From assembly GCA_948470335.1 (NCBI GenBank), contig CAOKOL010000021.1, positions 1-64,000 on the forward strand: a stretch of DNA of 64,000 bases, read 5' to 3'. The stretch is from an uncultured Lachnospiraceae bacterium. Lineage in GTDB: Bacteria > Bacillota > Clostridia > Lachnospirales > Lachnospiraceae. A program made the position numbers and the translations under genes. Shown piece after piece: positions 24,085 to 33,443 of the stretch. Each line of letters opens with the position of its first letter. Position 1 is the stretch's first letter. The notes under the pieces were generated by a model. That model did no database searches and was not told the origin of the DNA. It was given only the letters and a program-made list of their open reading frames with translations.

Positions 24085-25325
24085 ATATTCCATTTTCACC
24101 TCCGGACATTTCCGAAAAGGAAATCAGGGAGGTTACGGATACTTTGCGTTCCGGCTGGATTACAACCGGTCCGAAGGTTAAAAGATTAGAATCACTGCTG
24201 GTGGGCTATGTAGGGTCCGACGGATGTGTCTGTTTAAACAGCCAGACGGCAGCAGGAGAAATGAGTCTGCGGATTCTTGGGATCGGCAGAGACTCCTGCG
24301 GCCTGGACGGAATATACGGAAGTGAGCGGGACGAGGTGATTACATGTGCCTATACCTATTCGGCTTCGGCATCCGTTATTTGTCATGTGGGCGCAAAGCT
24401 TGTACTTGTGGACTGCCAGAAGGACAGTATGGAAATGGATTATGATGCTCTGGAATGCGCCGTTAATGAGCATACCAAAGCGGTGATTCCTGTTGATATC
24501 GGAGGCGTTCCCTGTGATTATGACAGAATTTTCGAGATTTTAGAGAAGAAAAGGAAACTTTTTCGTCCGTCCAATCAACTTCAAAAAGCAATCGGCAGGG
24601 CGGCGGTGGTTGAGGATGCGGCCCATGCCCTGGGCGCTTCTTATAAAGGAAAAATGACAGGCTCCGTTGCTGACTTTACCAATTTCAGTTTCCATGCGGT
24701 TAAAAATTTTACCACGGCAGAAGGCGGCGCGCTGGCCTGGAAATTGAACGGGGCGGATGATGAGGAAATTTACCGCCGGCTGCAGTTGTTTTCACTTCAT
24801 GGGCAAAGCAAGGATGCCCTTGCAAAAACCAAACCGGGCACCTGGGAATATGATATTGTCGGTCCCTGGTATAAGTGCAATATGACAGATATTATGGGGG
24901 CCATAGGGATTGCCCAGTTTGAGCGTTATCCGGACATGCTGAAACGGCGTAAAGAGATTATCGGCATGTATGATGCCGTATTGAAACCTTTAGGGGTGGA
25001 AGTGCTTCCCCATTTTGCGGAGGAGTACATATCTTCCGGCCATCTTTATATGACCCGTATTCCGGGGATCGGATTAAAAGAGCGGCAGGAGATCATTGAT
25101 GAACTGGCGGGGCAGGGGGTTTCGGTGAATGTTCATTATAAACCGCTGCCTATGCATACGGCTTATAAAAGACTGGGATTTCAGATAGAAAACTATCCGA
25201 ACAGCTACAATCGGTTTGAGAATGAAATTACCCTGCCGCTGCATACGAAGCTGTCAGAGAAAGAAGTGACGTATATTCTGGAAAAATATATAACGGCAGT
25301 AAAAAGGTATATGAAATCAATATGA
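24081..25325 (+). CDS. DegT/DnrJ/EryC1 sugar aminotransferase
   Basis: 414-residue PLP-dependent aminotransferase acting on keto-sugar nucleotides. It begins with NIPFSPPDISEKEIREV and GWITTGPKV. The phosphate-binding and active-site regions VVEDAAHALGASYKGK and FSFHAVKNFTTAEGG carry the PLP lysine (VKN). The C-terminal VNVHYKPLPMHTAYKRLGF block is typical. The best match in style is UDP-4-amino-sugar synthesis (PseC/PglE/WbpE-like), which supplies an amino sugar for the initiating transferase encoded next. The matching 4,6-dehydratase is not in the window. It overlaps both neighbours by 4 bp. Confidence 0.92.
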   Translation: MNIPFSPPDISEKEIREVTDTLRSGWITTGPKVKRLESLLVGYVGSDGCVCLNSQTAAGEMSLRILGIGRDSCGLDGIYGSERDEVITCAYTYSASASVICHVGAKLVLVDCQKDSMEMDYDALECAVNEHTKAVIPVDIGGVPCDYDRIFEILEKKRKLFRPSNQLQKAIGRAAVVEDAAHALGASYKGKMTGSVADFTNFSFHAVKNFTTAEGGALAWKLNGADDEEIYRRLQLFSLHGQSKDALAKTKPGTWEYDIVGPWYKCNMTDIMGAIGIAQFERYPDMLKRRKEIIGMYDAVLKPLGVEVLPHFAEEYISSGHLYMTRIPGIGLKERQEIIDELAGQGVSVNVHYKPLPMHTAYKRLGFQIENYPNSYNRFENEITLPLHTKLSEKEVTYILEKYITAVKRYMKSI

Positions 25326-26017
25326 TGCTGAGAAAATGGGAAAATCTGCCGCGGTTTATGCGGAATGAGGAAGTCAGAATTTATTATGAGGCACTGCAGA
25401 GAAAAAAGCACAGCCTTTTGCTGAAACGTATTTTTGACATTGCCCTGTCAGCCGTTCTGCTTGTTCTTCTTTCCCCTGTCTTTCTGGTTCTGGCAGTCGC
25501 CATAAAGGCAGACTCAAAGGGACCCGTATTTTACAGGCAGATCCGGGTCACACAATATGGGAAAACATTTCGGATTCATAAGTTTCGTTCCATGGTAAAC
25601 GAAGCGGACAAAAAAGGAACCTTAATCACGATCAATGGCGACAGCAGGATTACAAAAATCGGAAAACTGATCCGGGAAAAAAGACTGGACGAAATCCCGC
25701 AGCTGATAGACGTGCTCCAGGGAAATATGTCCTTTGTGGGCGTCCGGCCCGAAGTGCCGAAATATGTAAAACATTATACGCCTGAGATGAGAGCCACGCT
25801 GCTTTTGCCGGCCGGGATTACAAATGTAACGTCTGTTTATTATAAAGATGAGGCGGAACTGCTGGATAAAAAGAAGAATCCGGATATGGTTTATATCAAT
25901 GAGATACTCCCGGAGAAGATGAAATGGAATTTGAAAGGGATAAAGGAATATGGTTTTTGGAGGGAAGTAAAAATTATGTTTATGACAGCCTTTGTTATAT
26001 TAAATATTAAAAGATGA
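25322..26017 (+). CDS. Undecaprenyl-phosphate sugar phosphotransferase (initiating)
   Basis: 231 residues of the bacterial sugar transferase family (PglC/WcaJ C-terminal type, membrane re-entrant helix at about 38-60, RIFDIALSAVLLVLLSPVFL). Diagnostic motifs are FYRQIRVTQYGKTFRIHKFRSM, the catalytic-region RLDEIPQLIDVLQGNMSFVG and RPEVPKYV. It transfers a sugar-1-phosphate from a UDP-sugar to undecaprenyl phosphate at the inner membrane face, the first step of repeat-unit assembly. The short single-domain length matches PglC-like enzymes, which often use diacetamidobacillosamine; this agrees with the neighbouring aminotransferase. Confidence 0.92.
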   Translation: MMLRKWENLPRFMRNEEVRIYYEALQRKKHSLLLKRIFDIALSAVLLVLLSPVFLVLAVAIKADSKGPVFYRQIRVTQYGKTFRIHKFRSMVNEADKKGTLITINGDSRITKIGKLIREKRLDEIPQLIDVLQGNMSFVGVRPEVPKYVKHYTPEMRATLLLPAGITNVTSVYYKDEAELLDKKKNPDMVYINEILPEKMKWNLKGIKEYGFWREVKIMFMTAFVILNIKR

Positions 26018-26198
26018 TAAGAATGATGTAATTATTGAATCGAATAAAAAACAAAGTATCTGAGACATATTAAAATTTGATTCTTTCGCAGCAGTTATGG
26101 ATGAGAGAGATAACTGCACATAATTATGGAATAAGTTCAGTCAGCTTGCAAAAAAGGAGAAAAATTAGACAGCGGCGTCTACATTTAGAAAAATTGAG

Positions 26199-27179
26199 AT
26201 GACAGTTTCATTCATTATAATTGCCTACAATGAAGAAGAAACATTGGGTACAGTTTTGCAGGATTTAAGAAAACAGGATTATCCGCATGAAATGACAGAA
26301 GTAATCTTGGTAGACGGAAACTCTGCGGATGCTACAAAGGAACTGATGAATCAATTTGCAGTGGAAAATAAAAGTTTTAAACGGGTTATCGTGTTGGATA
26401 ATCCCAAGCGGACCCTGCCCTGCGGATGGAATCTTGCTCTTAATGTGGCTTGTGAAGATGTTATCATGCGCGTGGATGCACATGCGTCTGTCCCCTTTGA
26501 TTTTATATCAAATAATATTCGCTGTTTAAAATCTGGTGAGAAAATATGCGGCGGTTATAGGCCCAATATGATAGATGAGGAAAAGCCGTGGAAAAAGACG
26601 CTTCTGCTTGCCGAAACATCCATGTTTGGAAGCAGTATTGCACCATATCGGCGTAATAATGAAAGACGATATGTGAATTCAATTTTTCATGGAGCATATT
26701 GTAAGGAAGTTTTTGATAAAGTTGGGAAATATAATGAGCGGTTAAACCGTACGGAGGACAATGAAATTCATTATAGGATGCGGCAGGCGGGGTATAAGAT
26801 TTGTTTTGAACCGTCAATCATATCTTATCAGCATACTAGAAATACATTGAAAACAATGCTTAGGCAAAAATATTCTAATGGCTATTGGATTGGAAAAACC
26901 GCAAAGATTTGTCCTCGGTGCCTTTCTGCATATCATTTTATACCAGGAATATTTATGATAGGAATTATTATCACCACTATACTGGCTATGCAGAATGTCT
27001 GGTGGTGCGGCTGCCTGATGTGGGGATGCTATTGGGGACTTGCGATGGGTATGTCGTTTGCATCCATTCTGCGTGAGAAGAAATTTTTCGGGATTTTTTT
27101 AACCTTACCCTTATTATTTTTTTTGCTTCACATATGTTATGGAGCGGGAACTCTAAAAGGGATATTCAGTAGAAATTAG
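26199..27179 (+). CDS. Family 2 glycosyltransferase with C-terminal membrane segments
   Basis: 326 residues. The GT-A fold is shown by VSFIIIAYNEEETLGTVLQD, VILVDGNSADATKE, the metal-binding MRVDAHASVP and the acidic NRTEDNEIHYRMRQAG block. About three hydrophobic segments follow (245-320). It adds a sugar to the lipid-linked repeat unit. The upstream 180 bp holds no recognisable signal apart from AAAAAAGGAGA some 40 bases before the ATG, so the start has only a weak nearby ribosome-binding site. Base composition falls from here to about 32 kb. Confidence 0.88.
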   Translation: MTVSFIIIAYNEEETLGTVLQDLRKQDYPHEMTEVILVDGNSADATKELMNQFAVENKSFKRVIVLDNPKRTLPCGWNLALNVACEDVIMRVDAHASVPFDFISNNIRCLKSGEKICGGYRPNMIDEEKPWKKTLLLAETSMFGSSIAPYRRNNERRYVNSIFHGAYCKEVFDKVGKYNERLNRTEDNEIHYRMRQAGYKICFEPSIISYQHTRNTLKTMLRQKYSNGYWIGKTAKICPRCLSAYHFIPGIFMIGIIITTILAMQNVWWCGCLMWGCYWGLAMGMSFASILREKKFFGIFLTLPLLFFLLHICYGAGTLKGIFSRN

Positions 27180-27194
27180 GAGCCTGTTGGATAG

Positions 27195-28631
27195 ATGGAG
27201 AGAAGGATAGATACTTATATAAAAGGACTTTATGGAATAAAAGAAAATACAAAATTTGAAATATTGGAATTATGGCCGGAAGAACTGCTTACATTTTCAA
27301 GGTTAGATATTGCGGCAAAAATAATATATTTAGAGGGAAAGACTGATTTTGATAGAAAATTATATATTGAACATATAAAAGCAATGACAAAAGGCTCTTA
27401 CATAGAGGCCGGAAATCCGGATAAAAAATCTGTGGGAAAATTTTGTGATGTGTTTGACAAGTTAAAAAGAGATATGGGAAAAAACGGATATGATACGAGC
27501 GGGTATCTGGTTCCAGTAGATAAAAATCTGCAGATTTTAGATGGGGCTCATCGTGTTGCGACCGCACTGTTTCTGAAAAAAAGAATAACAGTGATTAAGC
27601 TGGATGTGATTGCATCGGACAAATATGATTATGATTTCTTTGAAAAGTCAGGGATGTCACAGGAATATCTGGATGCTATCGTCTTAAAGTATATCTCTGT
27701 GAGGCCAAATATTTTTATTGCTAATATTTGGCCAACTGCTGTTGGATATAATCAGGAAATTAAGGCATTGATTCAGCAATATGGGAAATTCGGTGTTTAT
27801 AAAGAAGTATTACTGTCAGAAGAAGGGGCTTTTAATTATTTGCATCAGATTTATGCACAGGATGACTGGGTTGGAAGTATAAATGATAAATTCAGCGGTG
27901 TTTACAGAAAATTAATCCCCTGTTTTAAAAATAAAGGGGCGATTCGTGTATTTGTTTTTGAAGCTGAAAACAATAAAGTATTGGAATTAAAACAAAAAAT
28001 CAGAACTATTTTTCAGGTGGGCAAGCATTCTGTCCATATTACGGATACTGCGGAAGAAGCGCTGCTGATGGGGAATTTATTATTTAATGTTAATTCCATA
28101 GAATTTATGAACGCCGGTACAGTAACAAAATATAAAAATAGTTATAAGAAACTGGAAATGTTTTGGAAAGAAAATACAGGAACAGCGGATCATATTTTGG
28201 TGACAGGCAGTATAATAATGGCGCTGCACGGAATACGCGAAGCAAATGACATAGATTATTTAATATGGGAATCCGATGAGGGTGATAAAAATTCACATAA
28301 TAAATATATAAAGTATTACGGCAAAGAGCTTAATGAACTTATTTTTGATCCTCGAAATTATTTTTATTATCAGAATCATAAATACATGGTTTTAAGCCGT
28401 TTGAAGGAATTTAAGAAAAATAGAAATGAAGGAAAAGATATGGATGATTTATATCTGATTAATACTTTTCTGGATCAAAAGAAGAACAGGCGAGCGAAAA
28501 AGGTCAAAATTGCATTGATTCGAAAGAAAAGAAAAATCATCACAAATATACAGGGGATGATAATTAGATTTACACATAAAACTGGTACATATGATTTAGC
28601 AAGAACCATATACCATAAGGTAAGTAAATAA
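27195..28631 (+). CDS. ParB-like plus nucleotidyltransferase-like protein
   Basis: 478 residues, not recognised as a named family. Residues 105-130 read LVPVDKNLQILDGAHRVATA, which matches the ParB/sulfiredoxin-fold signature ILDG-x-HR; that fold binds nucleotides and may have kinase or CTPase activity. Residues 336-358 read VTGSIIMALHGIREANDIDY: GS (338-339) followed by D-x-D (352-354), the hallmark of the polymerase-beta-like nucleotidyltransferase fold. The C-terminus is basic. It lies inside the glycan operon, 15 bp after the GT2 and 2 bp before a GT4 gene. It may modify a sugar or carrier with a phosphate or nucleotide; this is inference only. Confidence 0.6.
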   Translation: MERRIDTYIKGLYGIKENTKFEILELWPEELLTFSRLDIAAKIIYLEGKTDFDRKLYIEHIKAMTKGSYIEAGNPDKKSVGKFCDVFDKLKRDMGKNGYDTSGYLVPVDKNLQILDGAHRVATALFLKKRITVIKLDVIASDKYDYDFFEKSGMSQEYLDAIVLKYISVRPNIFIANIWPTAVGYNQEIKALIQQYGKFGVYKEVLLSEEGAFNYLHQIYAQDDWVGSINDKFSGVYRKLIPCFKNKGAIRVFVFEAENNKVLELKQKIRTIFQVGKHSVHITDTAEEALLMGNLLFNVNSIEFMNAGTVTKYKNSYKKLEMFWKENTGTADHILVTGSIIMALHGIREANDIDYLIWESDEGDKNSHNKYIKYYGKELNELIFDPRNYFYYQNHKYMVLSRLKEFKKNRNEGKDMDDLYLINTFLDQKKNRRAKKVKIALIRKKRKIITNIQGMIIRFTHKTGTYDLARTIYHKVSK

Positions 28632-28633
28632 AA

Positions 28634-29740
28634 ATGATAAAAAAAGTACTTTATATTATGAGTAATGAACCGGTAGGAGGAGTGGGATCTGTTGTAAAAA
28701 ATTATCAGACGCATTTTCAGAGAGATAAAATAAAAATTGATTTTATTATCTTTGATCCGCAGGAAGATACTCCTTTTAACAGAACAGTGAGGGAAAACGG
28801 GGCTGCGGTTTATACATTTCCACTGCTTACATTGAAAAATGTTGTAAAAATAATTGTTTTATTACAGAAATTTTATAAGATGCATCAGGGAGAATATCAC
28901 ATTGTTCATGTGCATTCTCCCAATATTGCCTGGATGTGTTTTTTGAATGCGAAGCGTTATGGAATAAAATACCGTATTGTGCACAGCCATTCCACTTCAT
29001 ATTCAGATGAAAAACTTAAATCGTTAAGAAACAGAATCGTATGTATTCCGATTAAGCGAATTGCTGATATTTATATGGCATGTTCTAAAGCAGCAGGTGC
29101 GTTTTTATTTGGGAAAAAAAGTTTGGATAAAGTTATTATTGTAAAGAATGCGATTGACTGCAGTAAATTTCAGTTTAATGATGAGATTCGGAAAAGAGTT
29201 AGAGAAGAACTGAAAATAAATGATGCGATTACAGTCGGACATGTGGGACGTATTGATTATCCCAAAAATCATAATTTCATTATTGATATATTTGAACAGA
29301 TTATTAAAAGGCATCGGAATTCTATTTTAATGTTAGTGGGCGACGGACCGTTAAAGGAATGTATTATGGAAACTGTGAAACGAAAGGGAATTGCTGATAA
29401 CGTTTTATTTCTTGGGTCCAGAGACGATGTATATGCACTGTTGCAGGCTATGGATGTTTTTTTGATGCCATCCTTATTTGAAGGGCTTCCAGTCGTAGGA
29501 ATTGAAGCGCAGGCTTCGGGGCTTCCATGTGTTATGTCAGCGGCAGTAACGGAAGAAGTAAATGTAGGATTAACTTCTTATATGTCTCTGTCAGACAGTG
29601 CGGAAAAATGGGCTGAAAGCGTTTTAAAGCGATATGGTTCTTCAAATAGAATACAGGGAGCTCAGTTAGTATCAGAAGCAGGGTATGATATTGCAGTGGA
29701 AGCAAAAAAATTAGAGGACTTGTATTTAGGATTAAATTAA
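28634..29740 (+). CDS. GT4-family glycosyltransferase
   Basis: 368 residues, GT-B fold. The N-terminal MSNEPVGGVGSVVKNYQTHF is the acceptor-side glycine loop, followed by HIVHVHSPNIAWM. The C-terminal donor domain has VGHVGRIDYPKNHNFIIDIF, MLVGDGPLKECI and the E-x7-E motif FEGLPVVGIEAQASGLP. It uses a nucleotide sugar to extend the glycan. Low GC and tight spacing to both neighbours are consistent with one operon. Confidence 0.92.
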   Translation: MIKKVLYIMSNEPVGGVGSVVKNYQTHFQRDKIKIDFIIFDPQEDTPFNRTVRENGAAVYTFPLLTLKNVVKIIVLLQKFYKMHQGEYHIVHVHSPNIAWMCFLNAKRYGIKYRIVHSHSTSYSDEKLKSLRNRIVCIPIKRIADIYMACSKAAGAFLFGKKSLDKVIIVKNAIDCSKFQFNDEIRKRVREELKINDAITVGHVGRIDYPKNHNFIIDIFEQIIKRHRNSILMLVGDGPLKECIMETVKRKGIADNVLFLGSRDDVYALLQAMDVFLMPSLFEGLPVVGIEAQASGLPCVMSAAVTEEVNVGLTSYMSLSDSAEKWAESVLKRYGSSNRIQGAQLVSEAGYDIAVEAKKLEDLYLGLN

Positions 29741-29784
29741 AAAGGCTATATTGCAATAATAAAAAGAAAGGAAGTAACAGATAT

Positions 29785-31056
29785 ATGAAGATTACAGCAA
29801 ATAGAGCAATAAGCCTTTTCATATTTTTTATTACAATTTCTTATACGGGCATTTTTGCCGGTTATCATGGCTGTCTGGCTTTGATTTGTTGCTTTATTCT
29901 CCTGTTTTTGTTCGCCCTGTCTGTCGGATTATTTCATATCAATTTAAGATTTTGCTCGCCTTTATGGCTGTTATTGTTTTTGCATTTGTGTTTGAATTGC
30001 TGGTTGAATATACCAAAATCATTTTTATATATTATACTTTTTTGCGGCAGTATACTGGTGATGATCAGAGTGACGGATGCCAGAGAAATTGAATGCATCA
30101 TAAAATTATTTAAAATAGCCGCAGTTATATTGGCGGGAAGCATATTATTACAGGCGTATATGCCGACATTCTTTTATGCATTTGCTGTTAAATGGTTTTT
30201 TTATTCAAATCAGTACGATATTATGCTTCATTTAGGTAATGGCTGTCATCAATACGCAGGCCTGTTTTATGAGGTCAGTTTTTCTGCCCTTATTCTTTCA
30301 ATTGGCTGTATCATTTGTTTTACCGAATTAAATTTCAATAAATGTGGACGGATAAAAAATCTGTTAATGATAATGCTGATGTATTATGGGGTGATTTTAA
30401 CAGGAAAGAGGAGTTTTATGTTAATTTTACCGGTTCTGCTGTCTGCGTTCTGGATCTTTAGCAGCTATGGAAATATAAGTTTGATGAGGATCATCGTGAT
30501 ATTTGGATTTGTGTTCGTATTGTTTTGGAAAGCGGATACTGTTTTCAGTCTGATAAGCAATATTCTGACAAAAGGACAGGGAAGTACGATCGAGCTGTCT
30601 TCAAGAGAGCAATATTGGCGATTGGCTTTGGATATGTTTCAGGAAAACTGGTTTATGGGAAACGGAGTAAATAGTTTTGATATCAGATTTAATATGGCAG
30701 GCATAAAGAAAACGGAACTTGATTTTGCTGGCGCTCATAATTCATATATTCAATTACTTGCGGAAACAGGAATAATTGGAACTTTTCTGTATGTGTCCGG
30801 TATTTTTACCGTTATCCTGTCAGGGCTTAGGGAAATGTCTTTTCGTTATAAAAAGTATAATCAAAAAATGGTGTACAATAGCATGTCGGTTCTGATACTA
30901 TTTTTAATAATGATATATGGAATTACCGGAAATGTACTTTATCAGCCCCAGCAGGTTATTATGGTCTTTCTTTTCCTGGGAATGATTTTAAATATAAAAA
31001 AGATCAATCATTCTGATTTTAAAAGAAAAAGTAAAATAAGATTGGTACTGAGATAA
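29785..31056 (+). CDS. O-antigen/capsule polymerase (Wzy-like)
   Basis: 423 residues with about 11 hydrophobic segments. The C-terminal periplasmic-loop pattern is typical of the Wzy/O-antigen ligase superfamily: SSREQYWRLALDMFQENWFM, GNGVNSFDIRF and FAGAHNSYIQLLAETGIIG. Polymerises lipid-linked repeat units on the outer face of the membrane. AAGAAAGGAAG precedes ATG 29785. Its presence with Wzx makes this a Wzx/Wzy-dependent polysaccharide locus. Confidence 0.85.
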   Translation: MKITANRAISLFIFFITISYTGIFAGYHGCLALICCFILLFLFALSVGLFHINLRFCSPLWLLLFLHLCLNCWLNIPKSFLYIILFCGSILVMIRVTDAREIECIIKLFKIAAVILAGSILLQAYMPTFFYAFAVKWFFYSNQYDIMLHLGNGCHQYAGLFYEVSFSALILSIGCIICFTELNFNKCGRIKNLLMIMLMYYGVILTGKRSFMLILPVLLSAFWIFSSYGNISLMRIIVIFGFVFVLFWKADTVFSLISNILTKGQGSTIELSSREQYWRLALDMFQENWFMGNGVNSFDIRFNMAGIKKTELDFAGAHNSYIQLLAETGIIGTFLYVSGIFTVILSGLREMSFRYKKYNQKMVYNSMSVLILFLIMIYGITGNVLYQPQQVIMVFLFLGMILNIKKINHSDFKRKSKIRLVLR

Positions 31057-31096
31057 AAATGTGGTACAGCTATTGAAATTTATGGGGAGTATAAGG

Positions 31097-32194
31097 TTGA
31101 AAGTAATTTATATCTTAAAAAAAGGATTCCAATGCTATCCGCCATGTCTCGCGCAGGTCCTTTTTTTGCATGACCTGGGTGTGGAGCTGACGGTATATCA
31201 TGGGAAGAATTCCGAATATGTAAATGATCTTTTTAAACAGAGAAATATAGAAAGCCATACATTACGGTCAGACAATGATACTGCGGACAGATTTAACAGT
31301 TATTTGAAATTTATCTCATATACGGCCGAAATAAGAAAAGTGCTGTCAAATATCGAAAAAGATGCTGTTCTGTGGTTTGGAAACTGTGAATCGGCGATGA
31401 CTCTTGGAAAAGTTATACGCAAATTCAGATATGTGCTGACAGTGCTGGAATTATATGAGGATAAGTCTTTGTATCACAGACTTGTCGGAAAAATAATATC
31501 TTATGCGGAACAGGTGATCTGTTGTGAAAAGCACAGAGCCGTTATAATGAAAGACCGGTATGGTCTTGAAAGTGTTCCCCATGTGATTCCGAATAAACCT
31601 TATATGACGGAGGTTAGTAAAAACAGCATATACGGCGAAAAATGGAGTGATCTGAAAAGAAAATATGCCGGCAGCAAGTTTATCCTATATCAGGGGCTGG
31701 TAGAACCGGACAGACCTCTTGACCATATTGCCATGGCTTTAAAGAAAATCGGCGATGAAAATCTGATTTTGCTTGTAATGGGAAACTCGAAAAAGGAGTA
31801 TGAAGAAAAAATTACGGGGCTGTATGAAAAATCTTTGTTCTTAGGATATATTCCGGCGCCGGAACATCTTGGTATTACAAAAGACGCATACATGGGCATT
31901 GCTGTCTATGATGACTCAAATCTCAATAATCAGTTTTGCGCGCCAAATAAAATATATGAATACGCAGCTTTTGGAATTCCGATGATTACGTCGGAAAATT
32001 TGGGATTAACGGAAACAGTAGGCGTTTACCGGGCTGGCAGATGTGTGGATTTTAAAAATGTGGATGCGCTCGCGGACGCAATGAAAGATATACGGGATCA
32101 ATATAAGGTGTACGCGTTAAATACCAGAAAATTTTATGAAGCGGCCGACTGTAAAAAGGCGATTGAACATATAAAGAATCTTATGAATTTATAA
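31097..32194 (+). CDS. GT4-type glycosyltransferase
   Basis: 365 residues if started at TTG 31097, which has GGGGAG seven bases upstream and gives an MKVIYILKKGFQCYPP start; an in-frame GTG at 31061 is weaker. GT-B fold: the C-terminal half has KFILYQGLVEPDRPLDHIA, LLVMGNSKKEYEEKI and the E-x-x-x-x-x-x-P-x-I block NKIYEYAAFGIPMITSENLG. N-terminal features are less conserved. It probably adds a sugar to the repeat unit. Confidence 0.85.
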   Translation: MKVIYILKKGFQCYPPCLAQVLFLHDLGVELTVYHGKNSEYVNDLFKQRNIESHTLRSDNDTADRFNSYLKFISYTAEIRKVLSNIEKDAVLWFGNCESAMTLGKVIRKFRYVLTVLELYEDKSLYHRLVGKIISYAEQVICCEKHRAVIMKDRYGLESVPHVIPNKPYMTEVSKNSIYGEKWSDLKRKYAGSKFILYQGLVEPDRPLDHIAMALKKIGDENLILLVMGNSKKEYEEKITGLYEKSLFLGYIPAPEHLGITKDAYMGIAVYDDSNLNNQFCAPNKIYEYAAFGIPMITSENLGLTETVGVYRAGRCVDFKNVDALADAMKDIRDQYKVYALNTRKFYEAADCKKAIEHIKNLMNL

Positions 32195-32222
32195 ACCTGC
32201 TTTTTAGAGACGGGAGGATTTT

Positions 32223-33443
32223 GTGAAAAGAGTGGCCATATATGGCATATTTGGTCTTTACAATTATGGATGTGAAGCAATTGTCAGAGGGACGGTTGAC
32301 TTTGCCAGACGATTGTATGGAGAGGAATGTCCTATTGTATATTATTCCAGAAATTATCAGGATGATAAAAAGACAGCGGATGAGCTTGGGATTGCGATTG
32401 CAGATATCGGCAGAACATCAACATTTTTATTGAAATGTATATTAAAGGCTGTAGATATACTCCAGATTCAGACTGCTCCGTTTTATAAAAAGGAGTATGC
32501 GCGGATTATCAGGGAAGCCGATATTATGATGCTGGTAGGAGGAGATCTTTACACACTGCCTGCGTATCTCAGAAAACGGAAAAAATACAGATATGTCAAT
32601 TATCTGGTGGAATTTGGAAATGAAGCGTTGAAAGCAGGAAAGTCAGTTATGATTTATGGCGCTTCTGTCGGTCCTTTTGGGGAATACGGGAAAGCACTTT
32701 CTTATTATACGGATCATTTTAAAAAGGTAGATGGGATTATATGCAGAGAACAGGTATCTGTTGATTATCTCAGAAGTCTGGGGATCACAGACAATGTTGC
32801 CATGCTGCCGGACCCGGCATTTTTAGTGATGAATCAGGATCATGCGGATGAAACTGAGAGAACATATATCGGAATGAATCTGAGTGCGTTTTCTCTGCGC
32901 GAATTATATGGCTTTGTCAGTGAGGAAATGGTTTTAAAGCTGGTAGAACTTTTGGAGAGAATGTATTTGAATACGGGCAGACCTTTTATGTTTATACCCC
33001 ATGTGGTTCATGCGGCGGAAAAATCCGATGATGACGCTGTCTTTTTGCGCAGGGTTTATGACAAACTTCCGGAGTATATAAGAGAAATATCTGTTTTCGC
33101 AAATCCCGTATCATTTTTGGATGCGAAACGCTATTTAAGCCAGTGTAAAATTGCAGTCTGTGCAAGAATGCACTGTGCCGTCAATGCCGTTACGGTTAAT
33201 ACGCCGGCGCTGTTTCTGGCATACAGCAGCAAAGCGGAAGGCATGTCAGAGTTTGTGTATGGGAATAAAAAGTGGTGCGTGCCATTATGTAATGCGGAAA
33301 GGAATCTTGTGGAAAAAGTTGCGGAAATGCTGGAACATACGGAGGTGCTGCAGAATCGGATTGCAGATTGCCGGCAGCGGGTACTGGAACAGTACGAAAC
33401 GTATATTCAGGAATACAGGGATGACGGACAATGGCTGAATTAA
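32223..33443 (+). CDS. Polysaccharide pyruvyl transferase family protein
   Basis: 406 residues from GTG 32223 (GGGAGGA upstream). CsaB/WcaK-like, using phosphoenolpyruvate to add a ketal pyruvate to a sugar. Motifs: VAIYGIFGLYNYGCEAIVRG, MMLVGGDLYTLPAY, VMIYGASVGPFGEYG and, near the C-terminus, AVCARMHCAVNAV with the conserved R-x-H. It overlaps the flippase gene by 13 bp. A pyruvylated, acidic polymer is suggested. Confidence 0.88.
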   Translation: MKRVAIYGIFGLYNYGCEAIVRGTVDFARRLYGEECPIVYYSRNYQDDKKTADELGIAIADIGRTSTFLLKCILKAVDILQIQTAPFYKKEYARIIREADIMMLVGGDLYTLPAYLRKRKKYRYVNYLVEFGNEALKAGKSVMIYGASVGPFGEYGKALSYYTDHFKKVDGIICREQVSVDYLRSLGITDNVAMLPDPAFLVMNQDHADETERTYIGMNLSAFSLRELYGFVSEEMVLKLVELLERMYLNTGRPFMFIPHVVHAAEKSDDDAVFLRRVYDKLPEYIREISVFANPVSFLDAKRYLSQCKIAVCARMHCAVNAVTVNTPALFLAYSSKAEGMSEFVYGNKKWCVPLCNAERNLVEKVAEMLEHTEVLQNRIADCRQRVLEQYETYIQEYRDDGQWLN

